Below, piece by piece: positions 23,380-35,400 of a stretch of 64,000 nucleotides of DNA. The position numbers were made by a program, and so were the translations under genes. Each line of letters opens with the position of its first letter. The stretch's first letter is position 1. This DNA is from Sarcomyxa edulis. Its lineage: Eukaryota; Basidiomycota; Agaricomycetes; Agaricales; Mycenaceae. Under the pieces are notes generated by a model. It made no database searches, had not been told where the DNA came from, and saw nothing but the letters and a program-made list of their open reading frames with translations. Location of the stretch: positions 734,501-798,500 of the forward strand of contig QUOL01000013.1 of assembly GCA_009761415.1 (NCBI GenBank), read 5' to 3'.

Positions 23380-24363
23380 TTCAGTAGAGTCGGAGAGTAG
23401 GGATGCAGGAAGAGGAGTGGGTAAAGACAGTCACTGCGTTAAGACCTAGAATAGCCGAGACCTGCATAGATGCGAGTAGATAGCTAGTCACAGACAGAGT
23501 CATACCTTCAAGTAGATATACTAGTCTAACTACAAATAGATTGTGCTAGTAGTGCCTAATTCTGTAGCCTAGTCTAGTCAAATCTCTTGTTTGCAACCTA
23601 AACCAATGTTTGAGTAGACGTACCTATCTGGGTGTCTACGCGACTACGGTATGTAGTCCATCTTCGAACTTGTGAACTCGCCTCAGGACTCTGACTAACT
23701 TTGAATAGCTATCAGTAATAGAAGTGGTCTTCCCCAGTGGCGCCCAAATCCCGACATTTTATTCACCGTTATGACCACCGCCAAGTACTTCTCGATTAGA
23801 CTCTCTCATGGTTCGAAGCTCGCAACGGCTGCATATGCAACACAGCCAGCTACGTGTCTGAACCTCACCAACTCACGCGATTATCCCCACCCAAAATTTT
23901 CTCTCAAATAAGTACAGGGCGAGAGTCACGATCTCACGAGACATTTTCAGCCCAGATTGAAGGGCGCTTGGGGCCAGGAGAGGGTAACGATACTGTAGGA
24001 CACGGTGCAATAATTTGGCGCAGAACAAGGATCTAAATGGCGTGAGCTACCACTTTGTACGGCCGTCCCTCATATTCGAAACAAAAATTCTCTTTGGAGT
24101 CAACGGCATGTTCGAGACCTGTGTTCTTTTCAGTATCTCTTTGTCTCCGCGCCTTGAGCACTGAAAGATCTGAAATTGGAAATAAGAAGTTGTGGCGCAA
24201 CATAATGAGGAGGACAGCACTCGCACTAACATAGAAGATCCTACATCCTTACATACACTCACAGATCTTTGCAGCTACACAGATCCCTATGAGTATATGA
24301 GGTAGTTAGGGCCTAAGTATTCGAGTAGTCTCACATAATTCAACTTAAGCCTATATAAACAAA
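23380..24363. other. Non-coding gap within the second copia remnant
   Basis: No recognisable protein is encoded. The sequence between the two Gag pieces is AT-richer and broken by stops in all frames. A diverged direct repeat of about 60 bp lies at 24288-24350 and 24364-24427, with shared cores such as GAGTATATGA and AAGTATTC. Its second copy overlaps the end of the N-terminal Gag frame. Confidence 0.4.
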
Positions 24364-24639
24364 CTACGAGTATATGACCAAGACAATGCCCAAGTATTCA
24401 GAAACTTTCACGTAATTGTACATAGCCACACCTCCTCGTGGCCTGACTATTTTAGGTCTTAACGCAGTGAGTGGTACAAAATCTGGGTCGGTCGCTTTTG
24501 ATGCTATGCAGACATGTTTCCATAGTGTGTTGGTCAAGAGAGTGTTGACGACAGCACGCCATTCGAAATAGTTGCTGGCCCCCAGGAGAATGGGGATATG
24601 CGGAACGGACACCTGACGAGGGTCATGGTCGGACGACAT
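24364..24639 (-). pseudogene. Copia Gag N-terminal fragment
   Basis: The frame begins MSSDHDPRQVSVPHIPIL and contains LLGASNYFEWRAVVNTLL and NTLWKHVC, the usual start of copia Gag ('L.g.NY..W......L....LW'). It ends after VSEYLGIVLVIYS in a diverged direct repeat. It lies about 160 bp inside a primer-site-like 14-mer and a candidate LTR, which is the right order for the 5' end of a minus-strand copia element. The Gag middle and C-terminus are displaced to 23379 and below. Confidence 0.65.
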
Positions 24640-24806
24640 ATGGGGAATCGGGACGAGGAAGTCCTAAAATAACACCAAGGAAGGCTGAAAAAGTGCCAAG
24701 TAGGGTGGATGTGGTACCGATTGGGTAGGATGAGCACCACGAGTGAGCAGACAAGCCGGAAGTGAAGATCTGATGGTTCTTTGTCTACAAAGACTGGCCC
24801 ATAACC

Positions 24807-25074
24807 TATAGAACCTAGATATCGGAGAGTTCTCAGTGTCTAGAAGAATAGAACGACTATATTGATTATACCTAGATATCGGAGAATTCTAGATACAGGA
24901 AAGATAATAAGTAAATGATAATAAGTAAGTGTAGGAATACATATCTCAGTGTCTAGAAGAATAGAACGACTGAGGTATGATGAGGGCGCGACGAAAATTG
25001 TAAGTACAAGTATTGGAGGCCCGCAAACTCCGCTTGGTGACGTCGTCGCCTAGTCTCCACATGGACTCTCAACA
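24807..25074 (-). repeat. Candidate 5' LTR of the second copia remnant
   Basis: On the minus strand it would start TGTTGAGAGTCCATGTGG at 25074 and end against the primer-site 14-mer ATAGGTTATGGGCC (24809-24796). It has internal direct repeats: a 27-bp unit at 24832-24858 and 24945-24971, and ACCTAGATATCGGAGA near 24813 and again near 24870. No matching partner LTR is present, so the outer boundary is a guess. Confidence 0.4.
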
Positions 25075-25594
25075 TTGTCAGCTGCCATTGACGTAGGAAC
25101 AAAGAAAGACTCACCTCGAGGCTTTGGAATGATGGACTATAGGAGTTTGCGTTGTTCCAGTAGGGCATTGTCAGCGACAACTAACATAACATCAGCACGA
25201 CAGTCAAGCCCAAGTTGCCGAATAGTCTTAAGTCCGTACCAGGTAATTTGCCATGGCAGGTGAGGGATTTGTCCCACCGCTATTCAACTGCTGGTATGAC
25301 ATGGATCAATAGACTGATATCTCTGATAAACAGGCAAGACATACACCAGGCCATGGTGCTGCCCCTCCTATAGTTGGTGTCATGAACACCTCAAAATTGA
25401 AGGTGTCGGGATTGTTGGGGACTGACATGGTTAGTGCTCAAAATCTTTTCCTCTGTTTGATGTTCCTCATTTAAAATTGTCTCTTGTACCGAGAACATAC
25501 GGGAATTGGGAAGTCTACGAAAAGTCTCCCGTAGACTCGTAGACTCCCGCTTACGTGTGTTCGATTACTTAAGTCCCCACCACGTGGCGTCAGG
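25075..25594. other. Gap upstream of the KDZ transposase
   Basis: On the minus strand around 25145-25285 there is an unusual stop-free stretch (LPWQITWYGLKTIRQLGLD...) of about 50 codons that reads like real protein but matches nothing I know. It could be a broken exon disrupted by the copia insertion. The plus strand may hold 5' exons of the KDZ gene, but I cannot support a join. Confidence 0.3.
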
Positions 25595-27819
25595 TTGGCC
25601 CAGCGCTCAGCGTCTCCCGAAGCTCTCAGCCTTACAGAGCTCGTTCTCTTGTCCCCAATCCATCTGAAGGTCCCCATCGCCACATTTGACACACTTTACA
25701 AGCTGCTCCAGCAATGCCCTGGCCTTACACAGTCAATTGGCCTAGAGAAAGCACTGAAGTTCATCCAGCTCGCCTCGTGTCTCAAGGACGAGATTCTCAC
25801 TGCTCAGGCTCCGAGACACGACCCTTCTGTAGCTCCTAACAAGGTCCCCATTAATGTCAGGGAGTTTATGGGTACTGCCATGGACATGCCACTTGACTTT
25901 GTAGATGGTTGTTGGAACGCGTTCCGGGACTTGGTATGGAGCACCGACATTAGCGAGACCTCTCCTGAAACCAACGCAAAGGTGTTCCAACAGTACGGTC
26001 ATGACCATGCCCTTTGTGAGTATATCCTACCTCGATCTCGGCTTTAGTGGTAGGAAAGGCCTTACAATGGTTATAGCTTCCCACATGCTTTATCCACCAT
26101 TGCATACATGTACCACACCAGGCTGTATCAACAAGAACCTGTTGCGTGATAAGGATGGCCCTAAGAAGGTGATACTGTTCACGCTGGCAGAAGGTGCGTG
26201 CGCAGCATACTCTGTACGTCTCAAATGCACTGGTAAGACATCGGAGATCCAAGGCATATAACAACCTCTTAGAGCCCTCATATATATTTTATACAGGCTG
26301 TGAGACGAACTACCACCACAACTACTCCGTACATAAGGACGAACGAACATATTACCCTGAAATTCCAACCGCTATACAGGTTGGGGAACATCAATTTGTC
26401 GAACGCGATGTACTAAACCTGTTCATCGGGCTTATGCTCTTTTCATGGTACGTAGTACAAAGGATCGGACGGGGTCACTTCCTTTCTGATATCAAAACCT
26501 CACACAGGACATCTGCTACCAACGGGGCCCATACATACAACTCCTGCTTGTCCAAACCAAAGGTACGGCCAGTACACGAGGATTGGCCACCGACAATGAG
26601 CTTCAAGCTCAGAACGGAACACGTGTGGGATGGTTTCCTCCTTCTATTGCTTCTCGAATGGCATCGCGAACAAGACATCACTCTTCGCGTTCCACACAAC
26701 GGTGATCAGAAGGATCGATTCACAGCCGCCGTTTGTGCTCTCAATATCCATTTTCAACAGTATGGACAGGAGCTCTTCCACCACTGCAACATGTGTGTGC
26801 GCATGTGGCCTGGTAATGACGGAGAGGCACCTCGTAAGTTCTAAGCTGTTGTACGCTCACGAGAAGTCTGACGGTTATATATAGAGAAATTGCATGTGAT
26901 TGTAATTGATGGTATCACAATCGGCCATCCTTGTTGTGGTGTTGCACACTGTCCTATCCCTCTCGAAAGCAACCGTCATCGATTCTGCCCCTCTCATGCC
27001 TCGTGGCATTCTGTATGTGCTGTCGAAGGATGTGAAGTAGCTGCTGAGGATACTCATATGACGTGTACCAACGGAGACCACCGTCGTCTTGAAGCCAATC
27101 ACAAGCAGCGTGACAAGGCAATGTTTCAATTACGTGGACCATTAGAACGCACCGACGTCTCTCGTCCCAATGATGCATTTGAGGCTGAGATCAATGCAGA
27201 GGAAGTCGAAGAAATTGTCTTACCGGACAATACAAAGGATCCGGCATGTCCTGCTACAAAGGATGCTAATGGCAATCGCAAGATTCGTGCACTGTTTGGA
27301 CGAAGAAGGACACACAACGAGCAGATTTTCGTCGGCTCCTGTGGAATGGTCCTTGCTCGGGCAACGTTCCTGGCCTCTGAGACTGTTCCTCAAACAGTGG
27401 TACGTGTCTCTTTGCGGCTTCTTCGACATATACATTGATCTTGTTCCTATTCAAAGGATATGATTCACAAGGTCTTTCGTGTTCCGGGGTCAATGCCTGA
27501 CATTGTCTTCTATGACAACAACTGCAGCTTGTACAAACATCTTGTTGCGCAGGACGACAGGCTTTATGAAACAGTTGGTTTTCCGGTCGACATATTTCAT
27601 TGGAAATGCAAACACAAGAAGACGGACATTGAGTGCTCCTACCACTGCAATCCGTACCGTTTCACCGAGCTCATCAGCGACAAAGAAGGCAAGGGTTGAT
27701 TCTTCAATTTCTTGGTTGCCGAGCAGACTAACGCCTGGTTGGGAGGTTACCATGCTATTCTACGTGAGATGGGTGCAGACAAGTTCAACTTCTTTCTAGA
27801 TGAGATGATCATGCGCTAG
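25595..27819 (+). pseudogene. KDZ-superfamily transposase with CxC5/CxC6-type cysteine clusters, two C-terminal stops
   Basis: Basidiomycete Kyakuja-Dileera-Zisupton type protein. Exons joined by short introns give an N-terminal helical region (LYKLLQQCPGLTQSIGLEKA), then a first cysteine cluster (CTTPGC, LKCTGCETNYHHNY), HVWDGFLLLLLLEWHREQ, and a second cluster (HPCCGVAHCPIP, HRFCPSHASWHSVC, CAVEGCEV, HMTCTNGDHR). These resemble the CxC5 and CxC6 modules. The KDZ catalytic-type region follows: PDIVFYDNNCSLYKHLVAQD, FPVDIFHWKCKHKKTDIEC, then FFNFLVAEQTNAWLGGYHAI. Two stops fall in this last part: TGA at 27697-27699 where the family has Trp before FFN, and TAG at 27817-27819 in the MIMRRN tail. 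The rest of the frame is clean, so inactivation looks recent. The start is uncertain; upstream exons may exist. No terminal inverted repeats were found around it. Confidence 0.7.
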
Positions 27820-27980
27820 AACAGGGTAACAAAAGCGAGCCTAGCAAAGGAGGACGCCGGGATAAGGGTTGATCTCCTGTATTGATGATACATTTTACGA
27901 TAATGAAGACAAAGCTAATAGGGATGATACAGTAGATGATAAGGAATACCACAACTATGATACATATATAACGAGTGCAG

Positions 27981-30207
27981 TCATACAACATGCCGTCTTG
28001 CCTTTCTCTCCCTAACCTTGGCATCTGCCTGGTCCTTGAGCTTCAGCCAACCCGAAGAAGTACTCCTCCAAGACTCCCAAAGACCAGCACGCGTACGAGG
28101 TAGCGACTCGGCGACATTCCGTTCCCCCTGACATGAACCAGTCCAAGCGGAGAACTGTTTGTAATATGTCGGTTTCACAAACGAAATACCAGGAAAGACT
28201 TGCTCAAAGCGATCCTTGACCTCAGCTCCTCCCTTGTCACCAATAGTCCGGAACGCGAAGGCCATGTCACGAGCATATACACCCAATGGCCAGGCTTTTG
28301 ATCCCAGAGGTACGAGAACATGTCCCTGTTGCCAAAGGGTGTCGCCATCCTCAACATCGGAGAGAACAGAGGATGGTTCCCGTTTCACTATCAACAAAGG
28401 AGGAGGGAGCTGAGATAGAGCAGGTATATTGTCGTCTAAGGTCAAGTCAACAAAATTGGGAGAGCCCGGCGAGGATGGGAACCAGAGTGGAGAACTGTCG
28501 GGCTCAGGGCTACTTGGGGGTGATGAAGCAGGAAGAGAAGAGGTTGACGCCGAAGGAGTGCTCGACGAAGAAGACGATGAGCTTGCAGTAGCGTTGGCGT
28601 GTGACGCGTGTAAACGAGCGGATTGTTGAGGTCGAGCAGAGGGGAGATCATCATCTGCACGTCGTTTGCTTGAAGGTGCTGGGAGCAACGATGAAGGTAG
28701 AGCGCGACGCTTACTCTTGTTCTGAGCCTTGTGCTGCGTAGGTTGGAACCGGGAAATGAGCTCGTCTTTATCGAAGCAGTGGTTTACTGTGATTCTACGC
28801 ATAAGGACAGTACCTCCTGAACATATCTTCATCGTTGTGTCAACTAACTCGCGTCGCCAAACACCGCCCTCGTAACTGTACACAAACACCTCATCATCTA
28901 TCTCGAGATCGAAGATCTTGAGGAGTCGAGGGTACTTTGAAAGGTTGAAGTAAGGGAATACTGCGAGGCCCTGCTCTCGCACATGCTCTGGATAATTGTC
29001 GTCCTACATATACAAGGTCAATAGGAAACACAGGACAGGAAATACACGGTGTACCTCTCCCCAAAAGCAGATCTTGACCTGTTGCTCTAGGTGGCGAGTT
29101 TCTTCCCGTAGGAGATCTTGGGCAGCATGCTGGAGACAATGCTTCTCAGCAGCCTCGTTATATTTGGATTGCCAAGATGGGGGAATAGGCTTTCTGTATT
29201 CCTTCAGTGGGATGGCGACTTCTGTCGAGGTGCTAGGTTCAGACATGGGGGGCAGGTCCTTGTCATACGGAATGACCGGAGGAGGGCGGGCAAGACTTGA
29301 AGGGTCGTTGTCTGCGGGTACAACAGGTGTGCGATCACGATGACCAGCATAGTTGCATCCTCGCGCAAGCGACACGCAGCACTGCTTGCACATGGCGTGA
29401 CTGCAGTCTTTCGCACCCATCACGTGCGTACAGGAGGCGCCTGCACACCGCTGTTTCTGAGAGCCTGGCGTGCTTCTAGACGTAGAAGATGGTGCTGGTA
29501 GCTGGAACGTAGAGGACGGCGTGGGTAGCTGAAACGTAGAAGACGGCGCTGGTAGCTGGAACGTAGGAGACGGCGTTGGTAACTGAAACATAGAAGACGG
29601 CGTTGGTAGCTGGAACATAGGAGACAGCGTAGGTGGCTGGAATGTGAAAGGTGCGGTTGGCAGGTGGAAAGCTGATTTGGCAGGAGAACGACGAGACGGT
29701 GATGCAGATCGATGGGAGGGAAAATCATGCAGAGCGGGATCAAGACGTGAGGGAGAAAAACGCTGGTTTGGTGGTATATTCTCGTAATCTTCAGCATAGT
29801 ACGTTGGGAATCCATCGTCAGGCTCAGGAAATGGGTTCTGGTTATTGTGCAAGTTGATGTTGTAGGTGGCCTTGCGTTGATCCGCCTTTTGGTATGCCGC
29901 TTTGGCAGAAGAACGGCACAACCAGCAAAAAAAGTGGCCCATATCACACTAGATGGGGTTGGTGAGTGCTCGCTCGAAGGAAATATGCTATAATGCTACT
30001 CACAACCTGATACGGAAGCCCTTTGTGCTCAGGAACACTCTTTCCCGAACAGATGAGAAGGGCGGGGATCATTTTGGAACATACTGGGCATGGAATGTAT
30101 TTGGGAGCCGTGTTCTCCACCTCTCCAGGACTGGTACACTCAATACCGCCATTCTGATGCATGTGGAAAATAGACGAGCACTGAGGGCATATAAAGCTGT
30201 TGTGCAT
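27981..30207 (-). CDS. Cys-rich zinc-finger protein of a family expanded in Agaricomycetes, function unknown
   Basis: Three exons. Exon 1 (from 30207) reads FICPQCSSIFHMHQNGGIEC and CPVCSKMIPALLICSG, two CXXC pairs, then SVPEHKGLPYQ. This joins to DMGHFFCWLCRSSAKAAYQK. Exon 2 has a Pro/Ser-rich linker with six 9-residue repeats, then a compact cluster CAGASCTHVMGAKDCSHAMC, KQCC and CNYAGH, resembling a GRF-like or Cys-cluster finger. Exon 3 (28982-27981) has FDLEIDDEVFVYSYEGGVWR, a Ser-rich linker, and a conserved end WPLGVYARDMAFAFRTIGDK with RFEQVFP and RAGLWESW. I recognise this order (Cys motifs, 'VW...', 'WP.GvYa.DM') from many unnamed Agaricomycete proteins; no function is known to me. 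It is convergent with the KDZ copy, 160 bp away. No lesion is seen. Confidence 0.65.
29485..29646. repeat. Coding minisatellite, 27 bp x 6
   Basis: Six imperfect tandem copies of a 27-bp unit lie inside exon 2 of the Cys-rich gene. On the minus strand they encode nine-residue repeats of the form FQLP(T/A)PSS(M/T). Frame is preserved, so copy number could vary without breaking the protein. Confidence 0.8.
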
Positions 30208-31144
30208 CGGTTAGAATGGTCAATATACTGATATCATCAACCTGACGTACACAGATTATAGGCGGCAATGAAAACGAGAAGGCGGGAATGGGGGCGGCGC
30301 ACTCGCTGTGGGTTTTCCTTGAGCGAGATAAGCGGGATGATGAAGAGCGTGGCTGACAAGTGTATAGCCCGGGTCATTTGCGAAATGTTAGGTGACCAGC
30401 GGGGGAGGGAGACGAGAAGAAGCGGGGGAGAGAGCGAGGGGGATGGAGGGGGATGGAGGGAGGAGGAGAGGGAACGCGAAGCTTGTGACCCCCGCCCTCT
30501 GTTACTCAATGTTACTCCCTGTCACACGGCGCTACCCGGAGTCTACGTATTTTTGCAGTGAGTCTACGGAGTCTACAAGGTATATTCTTCCTTTTACATA
30601 TACTTCCCATATCTCGTATATTCTGCTTGTACCATGCTGTGCCGAAGCCCCCTTCCGCGGAAGAATTTTTCCAGAAACTGTACAGACATGCCGCCGCAAC
30701 AACCTAAACATCAATGCGGTTCCTTACGATGGTCGACATAGATTGCTCTCTTTGTGCTCTCATCAGTCATGACTCAGAACTCGGAACCAGATTGTCGCCT
30801 CCTTTACAGAAGTTGCGGGGTCTATTCCTATTGTATATTGATGGATGGGTCGGTCCATATAGTGGTGCTGAGGAGGGAGCAGGCAAGGGTCGGGCAGAAG
30901 CTGTATAGTTGCTGACTAATATTTCCATACACATTTTGGGCCGGTTTCAAAATAATATATTTTTGGATCACAAATACTTGTTATCAACCAAGTGCAAATA
31001 TGTGCGATACATCAAGTGTCGCAGGTGACAGCAGGCCTTGAAAGCAATGTATCGTTGAGACACCAGGAGTGGTATTTTTCTGGCTGATAAGACTGTTACA
31101 TGCAGTTTACATGCCGAAACGACTGCATATCGTCTACGTGACAC
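30208..31144. other. Intergenic, purine-rich stretch, no gene seen
   Basis: Around 30385-30475 the plus strand is strongly purine-biased (GGGGGAGAGAGCGAGGGGGA and similar). This is the likely promoter side of the Cys-rich gene. No protein motif was found in either strand. Confidence 0.5.
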
Positions 31145-31371
31145 CTATTGAAGGGAGACACTTCAGAGAGCACTGGAGTCGAGCTTCACTGTCAAAGATA
31201 TGTATATTAAGTAGAGTAAGACGACGTACCTGGAGTCGAGCTTCACTGTCAAAGATAAAGAGCAGTGAGCTGACTCCAGGGAAGGCTAAGTCATCTGAAG
31301 TAAACAATGGTAAACAAGTAAAGGGGCTGAAAGCGAAATATAGGCAGAGTTCTTTAGCACAAATCCCAACA
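31145..31371 (-). repeat. Solo LTR of the copia family
   Basis: A 227-bp copy of the short LTR at 20946-21172, with the same internal 27-bp duplication and about four base differences, and no internal element sequence beside it. It is flanked by ACAC at 31141-31144 and ACAC at 31372-31375, a partial target duplication. This is the footprint of LTR-LTR recombination. Confidence 0.75.
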
Positions 31372-32426
31372 ACACTGCAAGTACAAATTTGGACGTTACA
31401 TTGCTGTTCCACTAGATACCGACCTCGTAACGTCCGATTTAATACCCAACAAAAAACGCAGTGAATATTACTATAAGTAAATGCCAGGATTATTTGAGAA
31501 TTATGCCACGACACACGCCTGAAGATATGGCAAACATTGAAAATAGTGAAGTCATGGCCCGGGGTTGGATCAGCACAATCTTGGGGTTGGACCAACCCTG
31601 GGCGAATTTCCCTGAAACTGCCCTGCTATGGTGTTGCACCGACACATTTTCCAGCTGATTACGGCCAAACAATAATTATACAGATGTTGTATGACTTCTG
31701 GCCCTAACTGTTGCAAATTGTGTAACAACGGAACGACACTGATTTTACGCATTTTATGTTCCGGACACCGGCTTATTTTCATTGGTCCCACCGGCCGTGG
31801 GCAGACACCGGTGTACTCGGGGTCAAACTTAGCAACAGACTATGGAATGAGAAATGAGTGCCTTAGTCTGTCTAGGAGAGACTAGATCACCCAGCCAGTC
31901 TATCAGATTGTTGAATCCGCCCGGGAAGTCATGGTCACAAGGTACTGTCGAATTCAACGAAATGGTACAGTATGTTCATATTTCTTTTCCGTTCAAACCC
32001 CTAATCCGGCCATCATGTGATCTGGAAATGGCCCGATTCGGACGCATTTGGAACCAAAAGGTGAGTTTTGTTGCAAATCTTGATGTTCATCTCAATTTGT
32101 TACCATTATGCACCCTCAAATAGGTTCAGTTCAGAGTCCGATGTTAGGTGTTACTGAACATAAGGTCGAAATGGTACAGTATAGCCCGACGAGCGATACG
32201 AGATGCTGGTTTTAGGAGCCTGCCCCCGCGACTGGTTTGGAGTCTGTCCACACTCCAGCCAGAATTTGTCACTGATCTTTTCCCAGGGTTATTTACAAAG
32301 AATTGATAGCCTGCCTCCATGTTGTCCGGGATTTCAGGTCCGATCCCCGTCAAGTGAGAAGAGAAGAGAAAGTCCTGTAATAAGTGCAAACAACCGCCAA
32401 AACTGATATTCGCCTTCGAGATGTGT
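31372..32426. other. Intergenic, no gene seen
   Basis: Short open frames on both strands, none with motifs or credible introns. This marks the end of the transposon island before SPF1. Confidence 0.5.
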
Positions 32427-35400
32427 CTATTTTGTTTTTTGCGCCAGCTCAGTACCTGTTGAACTGACGATAGTCTCAGCTCTCATCTGTTCCTCCACCT
32501 GCCGTCTCTTCTCCCTCCGTTCCCGACCACGCGTGATCATAGCTTTGGGTTCCAAATCCGCAAAGCAATATTTGCAAAGAACTTCAATCACCCAACAGCC
32601 TGCAAAATCAATAGCCATTGTCACAGTCAATCTGACTTTGAACTGTAGAAGTAATGCTCGATTACTTTCGCAGGTCAATCATGAGGGATAGAAAGGGAAG
32701 ACTCACCGATCCTTTCATTTCTACGATCTGTAACCATCGGTTCAACTCGGGCATGAAATCCGTTGCACCAGAAAATGCAACGGCACTAGCGGCGACTAAT
32801 CCCCACCATAAAGTGGAATTCTCGCGGATACCTTCGCGGAACGGACGACCCTACACACAGTATCTGTATCAGCGAAACACTTTGGAGAAGAGTGTGTTTG
32901 ACTCACTTGGAAGTTGATCGCAAAGGTTGAGACTTGTTGCGATAGGCCTAGAAGATATATAGCTGTGTTCAAAAGACTAGGCTCGAACTTGGCTTCGAGG
33001 TCAATGGGACCGCTCCTAAACCCGATACGGGTGAGTTCAAGATAACCCCCAACTAAATCAAAGACTACGCACTCTTCATATATATGAGAAAGATTGGTGA
33101 TATATACCAACGACGCGATATGAAGCGCAAACTGGAAGAGGACCGACAACAAGACGTAAAAGTTGAAGATATTACCCAACGGGCGTTCACGAGATAATTT
33201 CTCGACAGGCTAGAATCATAACCGAAACCCCAGATTCATGACCATGTTTCGGGAGTTCTAGGACTGTAGACGCACCTTCGCACGAGATATACAAAGAAAA
33301 CAGACAGACATGAGCATACCCGTAACGGTGACTTGGTAATCACCAAACTTGATGCCGTCGAGGTATTGCACACTCAAACTATATGCTGTGATCAAGCAAT
33401 TTAGGGCAAGGATCTTGTACATCTGTATAGTCGCAACAAGGGTGCAGCGGCCCTGTCGAATGATATGAGTGACTGAAAGTTAGTCAGTATTGGTATCGCC
33501 ATCCGAAACAAGAAACCTCTTCTTACTCGCTGAAACATGGGACAACTTCGAGGTAAAAGGAGCAGCACAAGACGCATCTCCAAGCTTGATTTTGGGAACA
33601 TCATCTTCACCCTCCATATCCGCCATCTTGTCCGTGATGGAGGCAAGGTCAAACTGGAAAGACGAAGCGACAATGATAATAAGAACAACTAAACCTCCCA
33701 TTTCAAGAGACGCACGAGCAAAAAACACACACCTTCTCCATCGGATTCTTCTTACGCGCAATCTGCATATCAGCTGCCGCCTTCTTCTGGGCCTCGACCA
33801 CATCCGGAAACAAATGCGCGATAGCCGCCGGCACCGGAGGCGGAGGTTGTCCGAATCGAGCAGAAATCTTCAACTGACTCTCATATACCTTTTTGATCCT
33901 CTCGTTCTTCTGATGCTCCGCAATCTTTTGTAAATCCTCCGGTGTTCCGTCCAACAACGCAACGCCGATATGAGCCTGTTTCAGCGCTCCAACATCGTTC
34001 GTTCCATCGCCAGCCATTAGGGTTGTGTAGCCGAGCGTTTTCAAGGTGGTTAAGATGTATTCTTTCTGAGACGGGGACACTCGAGCATATACCCATGTAT
34101 TCTGCACCAAGTCGTTCCAGCTAGGCTTCGACTCGAATTGTTTCATGGCGGCTCCTGTGATACAAATGTCGTATTCCTCGAATAAGGAATGGTCTAATGG
34201 CTCGGAGGGATCGACTGGTATGCTCTTGCGTTCATCCACCGTACGCCATACCAAATCTGAGGAACAAAACCAAGAGACCTGATGAGCCTTACGCACACAA
34301 CACACGCACGGCCCGACATACCTCCAGGATGCGCTGGGTTCTCCCTGACGTCCAAAATCAAAGCATCGCGATCAACAATCTCCACATCCCGAGCAACATG
34401 TACTGCCGTCAAAGGGTTATCGCCAGTAATCATGATGCACTGTCAATTCACATATGAGCCGTAGAACAGATGCATAATCGAGAGAGCTTACCCGATGCGA
34501 AGAATCCGCTAACATCTTCAAAGTCTCAACCGCATCGGCCTTGAGAGGACAATGGAACACCAAAAAGCCGGCAAACTTCAACTGACTCTCTACATACTCC
34601 CTCGAGAGTTTATTAATCTGTTCAATCCCATCACACCGTATTATCAGTGCCGGCTCCCACCCATATACCCAAACAACGACATAACTCACCTTATCCACAG
34701 ACAAACTTTCCAACTCCCTGACACCCAACGCCAACACCCGACTCCCCTTTCTCGTAAACCATTTGTATGTCTCATCATAGAACTCTGGAATTTCCCCTAA
34801 CATTCCCTTGATCGTCTCTGGAGCACCTTTCACGGCTACGATGGTTTTGCCTCCGGGAAGACTAGATACAGTCGACATGCGTTTCAGGGCTGAGGAAAAT
34901 TGAAACCGACGGCGGATGATAAGTTGCGCATGGGTACGGTGGGAAGCCGAAGCATTAGCGGGAGAGACAACATCTCCTGTTGAACAAGAAGATCATGAGC
35001 GTTGTTGCTTGCTTAGGAAGGAGAGGGAGAATCGCATTATACAGACCCTGTGCAAGACTCCATTCTAGTGCGTCCAACGTCGTCTTCTCCATAGGATCAC
35101 CAACAACAGTCCCGTCATCCAATCTGACAAGCGCATGAGCAGCAGCGAGACAAAGTGTCGTCTCTCGACTTGTTTCCTTAACGTCAACGAGTCTCCGTCT
35201 GTCCGAGGCACTGATTTCATAACAGCAATCTGTGAGTAAACCAGAAGGAAGGCAAAACCGAGGTGATACACTCACTCAATACCAACAACTCCCTCAAGAA
35301 CCAAATTCTCCGCGGTAATCGTACCCGTCTTATCGAAACAACAAACATCCACTCGACCCGCAAAAGGAATCCGGAAAGGTTCCGTGCAGAAGATGGCTGC

